DNA of 64,000 nt from CALDTK01 sp045110575. Its GTDB lineage: Bacteria > Bacteroidota > Bacteroidia > Chitinophagales > Saprospiraceae. A program made the translations under genes and the position numbers. The stretch covers positions 12,443 to 76,442 of the forward strand of contig JBGCGF010000046.1 in NCBI GenBank assembly GCA_045110575.1. The letters are read 5' to 3'. Position 1 is the first letter of the stretch. Each line of letters opens with the position of its first letter. The notes beneath the pieces are model-generated. The model worked only from the letters and a program-made list of their open reading frames with translations, made no database searches and was not told the origin of the DNA. Below, in pieces: positions 61,522 to 64,000 of this stretch.

Positions 61522-62940
61522 TTATTGACCCAACTCCGTAAGTCGATCTTTCGCCCACTGGTTATCTGGATTTAAGACGAGACTACGCTTCCAGTTTTCA
61601 ATGGCACTTGGTGTATCTCCAGACTTAAATTGCAAATCGGCCATGATTGAAATGGGAAACCAATTTTCTGGATCAATTGTAATACAAAGCTGTAATACAT
61701 CGATCGCCTTAGCTTGTTCACCTGCAGTATCGTAACCTTCCGAAGCGGAGATTAATTGATTGACCGTAATCTCTCCTTGCATCGTATCGAGAGCAGCAAG
61801 CGCAACCTCAAGGTTCGAGCTACGGTATATTTCCAGTAGTCTCTCAGCGTTCAAAATACCAGTCGCATCTTCAGTCTGACCGACGATTGCTGTCCGTACT
61901 AAAGAGCGAGCTGTAGCCCACCCATCGCGCGGACCGCGGTTAGACAATGAAATGGCATACAACCCGAGCGTCGGATAAATATCAACCTCTCCAGACACCC
62001 CCGGGAAGCCTCCATTGTGGCCATAGACGGGTGTCTCGTTTAGCGTTTTAACGGTTAGTCCATAACCGTATTCGTTCCCAAAACGGTCTTCACGCATTTC
62101 TGAAAGCGTGCTAGCAGAAACGACCTTTCCTGCCGCGAATGATCGGGCATATAGAAGCAAATCATTTGCAGAAGAATACCCTCCGCCAGCAGAACTTCCA
62201 ATCATTACGAGGTAAGGATTTGTCTCCCGCTGTCCTGTAGAATCTACTTGAGCATAAGCCTTCGCAACAGTTGTAAATAGGCTATCTCCTGTGTACCAAC
62301 CCGTGTTGTTCATACCTAACGGTACAAAAAGGTCTTGCTGCACATATGAATAGTAGTCCTCACCAGTAACAGCCTCAATCACCTTTCCCAGCACGATATA
62401 CCCAGCGTTACTATATCCAAAGCTTTCACCCGGAGCAAACCCCAAAGGCTCGTCGACAAACTTATCTAAGTAGTCATTTAAACTCCTAATCGTGTTCGGA
62501 TCACTGTCCTCGAAAGCAGGTGTAAACATATCTCCCATTCCGCTGGTATGAGATAGAAGCTGTTGAACTGTGACACTATCTTTTACCGTAGCATTCGGGT
62601 AATCTGGCAAGTGTGCGCCGACAAGGTCAGACAATTCAAGCTTGCCGGCATCGCGAAGCCGCATCACTATCGCTGCCGTAAACAGCTTATTCATCGAAGC
62701 CAAGTTGAAGCGAGTATCCGGTGTTATGGGAGTTTGCTCTTCCAGGTTTGCATATCCATATGCCGCTTCAAACAAGATACTATCTTCATTTGCGACCCAA
62801 TAGATTCCGGAAAACCCGTCGTCTTCACCTAATTTCCCTATATCTAAAGAGAGCGAATCGAAATCAATAGCATCCTCGGAAATAGGTGCCGCGCAAGCAG
62901 CTAAAAAGCAAATTAGAATTATAAAAATTGACTTATTCAT
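61522..62940 (-). CDS. Serine beta-lactamase-like (class C/PBP4*) lipoprotein hydrolase with C-terminal TPR
   Basis: 472 aa. Lipoprotein signal with FLAAC (Cys16). The catalytic domain (about 40-350) has SMNK (Ser82, Lys85: SxxK), YSN (Tyr176, Asn178: YxN) and HNGG (308-311), in place of KTG, as in the class C/esterase-like branch. A C-terminal segment (about 380-470) forms TPR-like helices (TAGEQAKAIDVLQLCITIDPENWFP). Such proteins are often D-amino-acid peptidases, esterases or beta-lactamases; a resistance role cannot be inferred. The start overlaps the MarR gene by 8 nt, so the two are probably coupled. Confidence 0.9.
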   Translation of the reverse strand: MNKSIFIILICFLAACAAPISEDAIDFDSLSLDIGKLGEDDGFSGIYWVANEDSILFEAAYGYANLEEQTPITPDTRFNLASMNKLFTAAIVMRLRDAGKLELSDLVGAHLPDYPNATVKDSVTVQQLLSHTSGMGDMFTPAFEDSDPNTIRSLNDYLDKFVDEPLGFAPGESFGYSNAGYIVLGKVIEAVTGEDYYSYVQQDLFVPLGMNNTGWYTGDSLFTTVAKAYAQVDSTGQRETNPYLVMIGSSAGGGYSSANDLLLYARSFAAGKVVSASTLSEMREDRFGNEYGYGLTVKTLNETPVYGHNGGFPGVSGEVDIYPTLGLYAISLSNRGPRDGWATARSLVRTAIVGQTEDATGILNAERLLEIYRSSNLEVALAALDTMQGEITVNQLISASEGYDTAGEQAKAIDVLQLCITIDPENWFPISIMADLQFKSGDTPSAIENWKRSLVLNPDNQWAKDRLTELGQ

Positions 62941-63385
62941 GAGTAGCAGTTTGACAGTTGAGGATTAATTTATTGAGCAGACGCATGAGTTCTTCTTTTT
63001 CGCTTTCGCTAAAACCCACCATCGCTTGTTCGCGGTTAGCACTCGTAATCGGGATAACGAGTTGTAGCTGAGCTTTCCCTTTTGGAGAAAGAAGAAGCCG
63101 CTTACGCCTCCGATCACTAGGGTGAGGAGCACGAGTTACCAATCCCCTTTTCACAAGCAGTTCTACCATTCGAGTGATTGCAGCAACGTCCTTGAAAAGG
63201 ATTTCCGCCATTTCGTGCTGCCCGATGTTGGAATCCTCAGACAGGAGGTTGAGTAGCAATGCTTGGTTAATCGTAAGCTCAGGTTCGGCAGCGCGAATAC
63301 GTTCTGAAGCGAATCGTCGATAGACCTTAATCGCCTTCTCTATCGAGTAGAATACGGACTGCTGGAAAGGTTGAATCATTTTCAT
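62933..63385 (-). CDS. MarR-family transcriptional regulator
   Basis: 150 aa from ATG 63385 (a second ATG at 63379 is possible). The winged-helix pattern is clear: LTINQALLLNLLSEDSNIGQHEMAEIL, then the recognition helix KDVAAITRMVELLVKRGLV, and the wing APHPSDRRRKRLLLSPKGK with the conserved DRR. MarR dimers usually repress neighbouring genes and release DNA on binding a small molecule. It shares an 8-nt overlap with the downstream beta-lactamase-like gene, so it probably controls that operon. A 9-bp direct repeat lies at its start. One exact 14-bp motif (63002-63015). Confidence 0.92.
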   Translation of the reverse strand: MKMIQPFQQSVFYSIEKAIKVYRRFASERIRAAEPELTINQALLLNLLSEDSNIGQHEMAEILFKDVAAITRMVELLVKRGLVTRAPHPSDRRRKRLLLSPKGKAQLQLVIPITSANREQAMVGFSESEKEELMRLLNKLILNCQTATHE

Positions 63386-63408
63386 TGACACAATGATAGT
63401 TGACACAA
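63385..63408 (+). promoter_or_regulatory. Candidate operator: direct repeat TTGACACAA
   Basis: TTGACACAA at 63385-63393 and 63400-63408, 15 bp apart, beginning at the MarR start codon. MarR sites are usually palindromic, so this is only a candidate. Confidence 0.35.
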
Positions 63409-63862
63409 CAATTACTTTGACGCAGCTTCTCGACAAAACCCAGTTTGTCAAAGACAAAAGAGCCCTAACGACCTATGTCTCTTCGACTCACCGAAGCAGA
63501 ATTATAGAGATCCGTATCAATGTATGGTTACGTGTTTGCGGCGCATTCGATACCTTCTTGCAAAGGGAACTGCATAGACACTGCGTCAAGCAATACACCG
63601 AAGTCACAACGCTACTTGAGTCCTCCCACGCAGCCAACTCTTCACCAGGCAAACCGTACGGTCCACTGAAATCCTATCCTTGGTGGTGGACACTCAGGTG
63701 GACATATAACAAAAACACATGTTTATGGTAGTCATGCGGTAGACATCCGTCTCAAAGCGTGGCGAGCAGAAATACTTGCGCCTATTCTTGTACTGGAAAG
63801 TGGAGATACGAAGCAATTCGAATCTTACAGTCAGCAGTGAACCTTCGACCATCCTTGACTAA
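63409..63862. other. Region without recognisable gene
   Basis: About 450 nt upstream of the MarR gene. A plus-strand frame of 112 codons (63393-63731) overlaps the putative operator and lacks any family feature. Nothing else seen. Confidence 0.5.
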
Positions 63863-64000
63863 GAGCGTGTTTAGGAAATCCAATTCGACTAAAAATTGGC
63901 TGATTTTTCACTGGTTTTCGTTAAAAATGCTCGAAATAGCCAGCTATTCCTTGCGCTTTTTGCCTAAATCAGCAATAAATCATCTCAATTTCGCCAGAAT
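63863..64000 (+). mobile_element. Possible insertion-sequence terminus or repeat (cut by window end)
   Basis: Begins GAGCGTGTTTAGGAAATCC, resembling a terminal repeat seen beside Bacteroidota transposases (recollection, not a search). It is followed by a nested palindrome: GCTGATTT (63899-63906) pairs with AAATCAGC (63966-63973), enclosing AATAGCCAGCTATT. No transposase is visible before the window ends. Confidence 0.35.

Noticed and set aside
61522..62940. Antibiotic-resistance class C beta-lactamase
   Set aside because: SxxK and YxN are present but HNGG replaces KTG and there is a TPR tail, so an esterase or peptidase is at least as likely.
63393..63731. 112-codon plus-strand frame
   Set aside because: Overlaps the MarR promoter/start region, has no family features and odd composition (WWW, Cys/His scatter).
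1..64000. tRNA or rRNA genes
   Set aside because: No cloverleaf-type or conserved rRNA segment was noticed in intergenic DNA on either strand.

Overview
The window looks like a chromosomal segment of a marine or soil-type Bacteroidota (Saprospiraceae/Lewinella-like). The evidence is type IX secretion system (T9SS) cargo with both known C-terminal sorting-domain types, a SusC/TonB-type outer-membrane receptor, exact TAnnTTTG (-7) promoter boxes 4-70 nt before start codons, no obvious Shine-Dalgarno dependence, and typical Bacteroidota intergenic palindromic repeats. No rRNA, tRNA or CRISPR array was seen.

Layout. 1-4.4 kb: housekeeping genes (the 3' end of a probable ComEC, an aldose-1-epimerase, a TM/TPR protein, a PNPOx-fold protein and MarC). 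4.4-31.7 kb: four giant secreted proteins (2439, 2289, 2174 and 2041 aa) in tandem on the minus strand, each with a signal peptide, many Cys-containing Ig/PKD-like modules and a CHU_C/gliding-type (type B) sorting domain. 31.9-40 kb: a DUF4412-like protein, then two more secreted proteins on the minus strand with type A sorting domains. One is a small mosaic. The other is an M12B-like zinc metalloprotease followed by 16 PKD domains. 40-47 kb: two lipoproteins, a large exported protein of unknown function and a small beta-barrel protein. 47-50.5 kb: a TonB-dependent receptor under a TPP riboswitch, with a NadR-type kinase/ATPase upstream. 50.7-56 kb: a conserved hypothetical protein, a RAYT transposase with REP-like repeats, the GTPases Era and Der divergently arranged, and a small outer-membrane protein between perfect 57-bp direct repeats. 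56-61.5 kb: rfbC-rfbD (dTDP-rhamnose), another type B T9SS cargo and riboflavin synthase. 61.5-63.4 kb: a MarR regulator overlapping a serine beta-lactamase-like lipoprotein. The window ends in what may be a mobile-element terminus.

How the parts fit: about 36 kb encodes cell-surface or secreted T9SS cargo, probably adhesin/matrix-type proteins and one protease. The receptor is probably a thiamine or thiamine-precursor importer. The most unexpected sequence-level signal is a 14-bp motif, GTTTTNGCGAAAGC, with 11 exact copies in both orientations. It is nearly absent from the giant repetitive genes and always falls in one of two codon phases inside genes. It behaves like a genome-wide signal such as an uptake, recombination or HIP1-like sequence.
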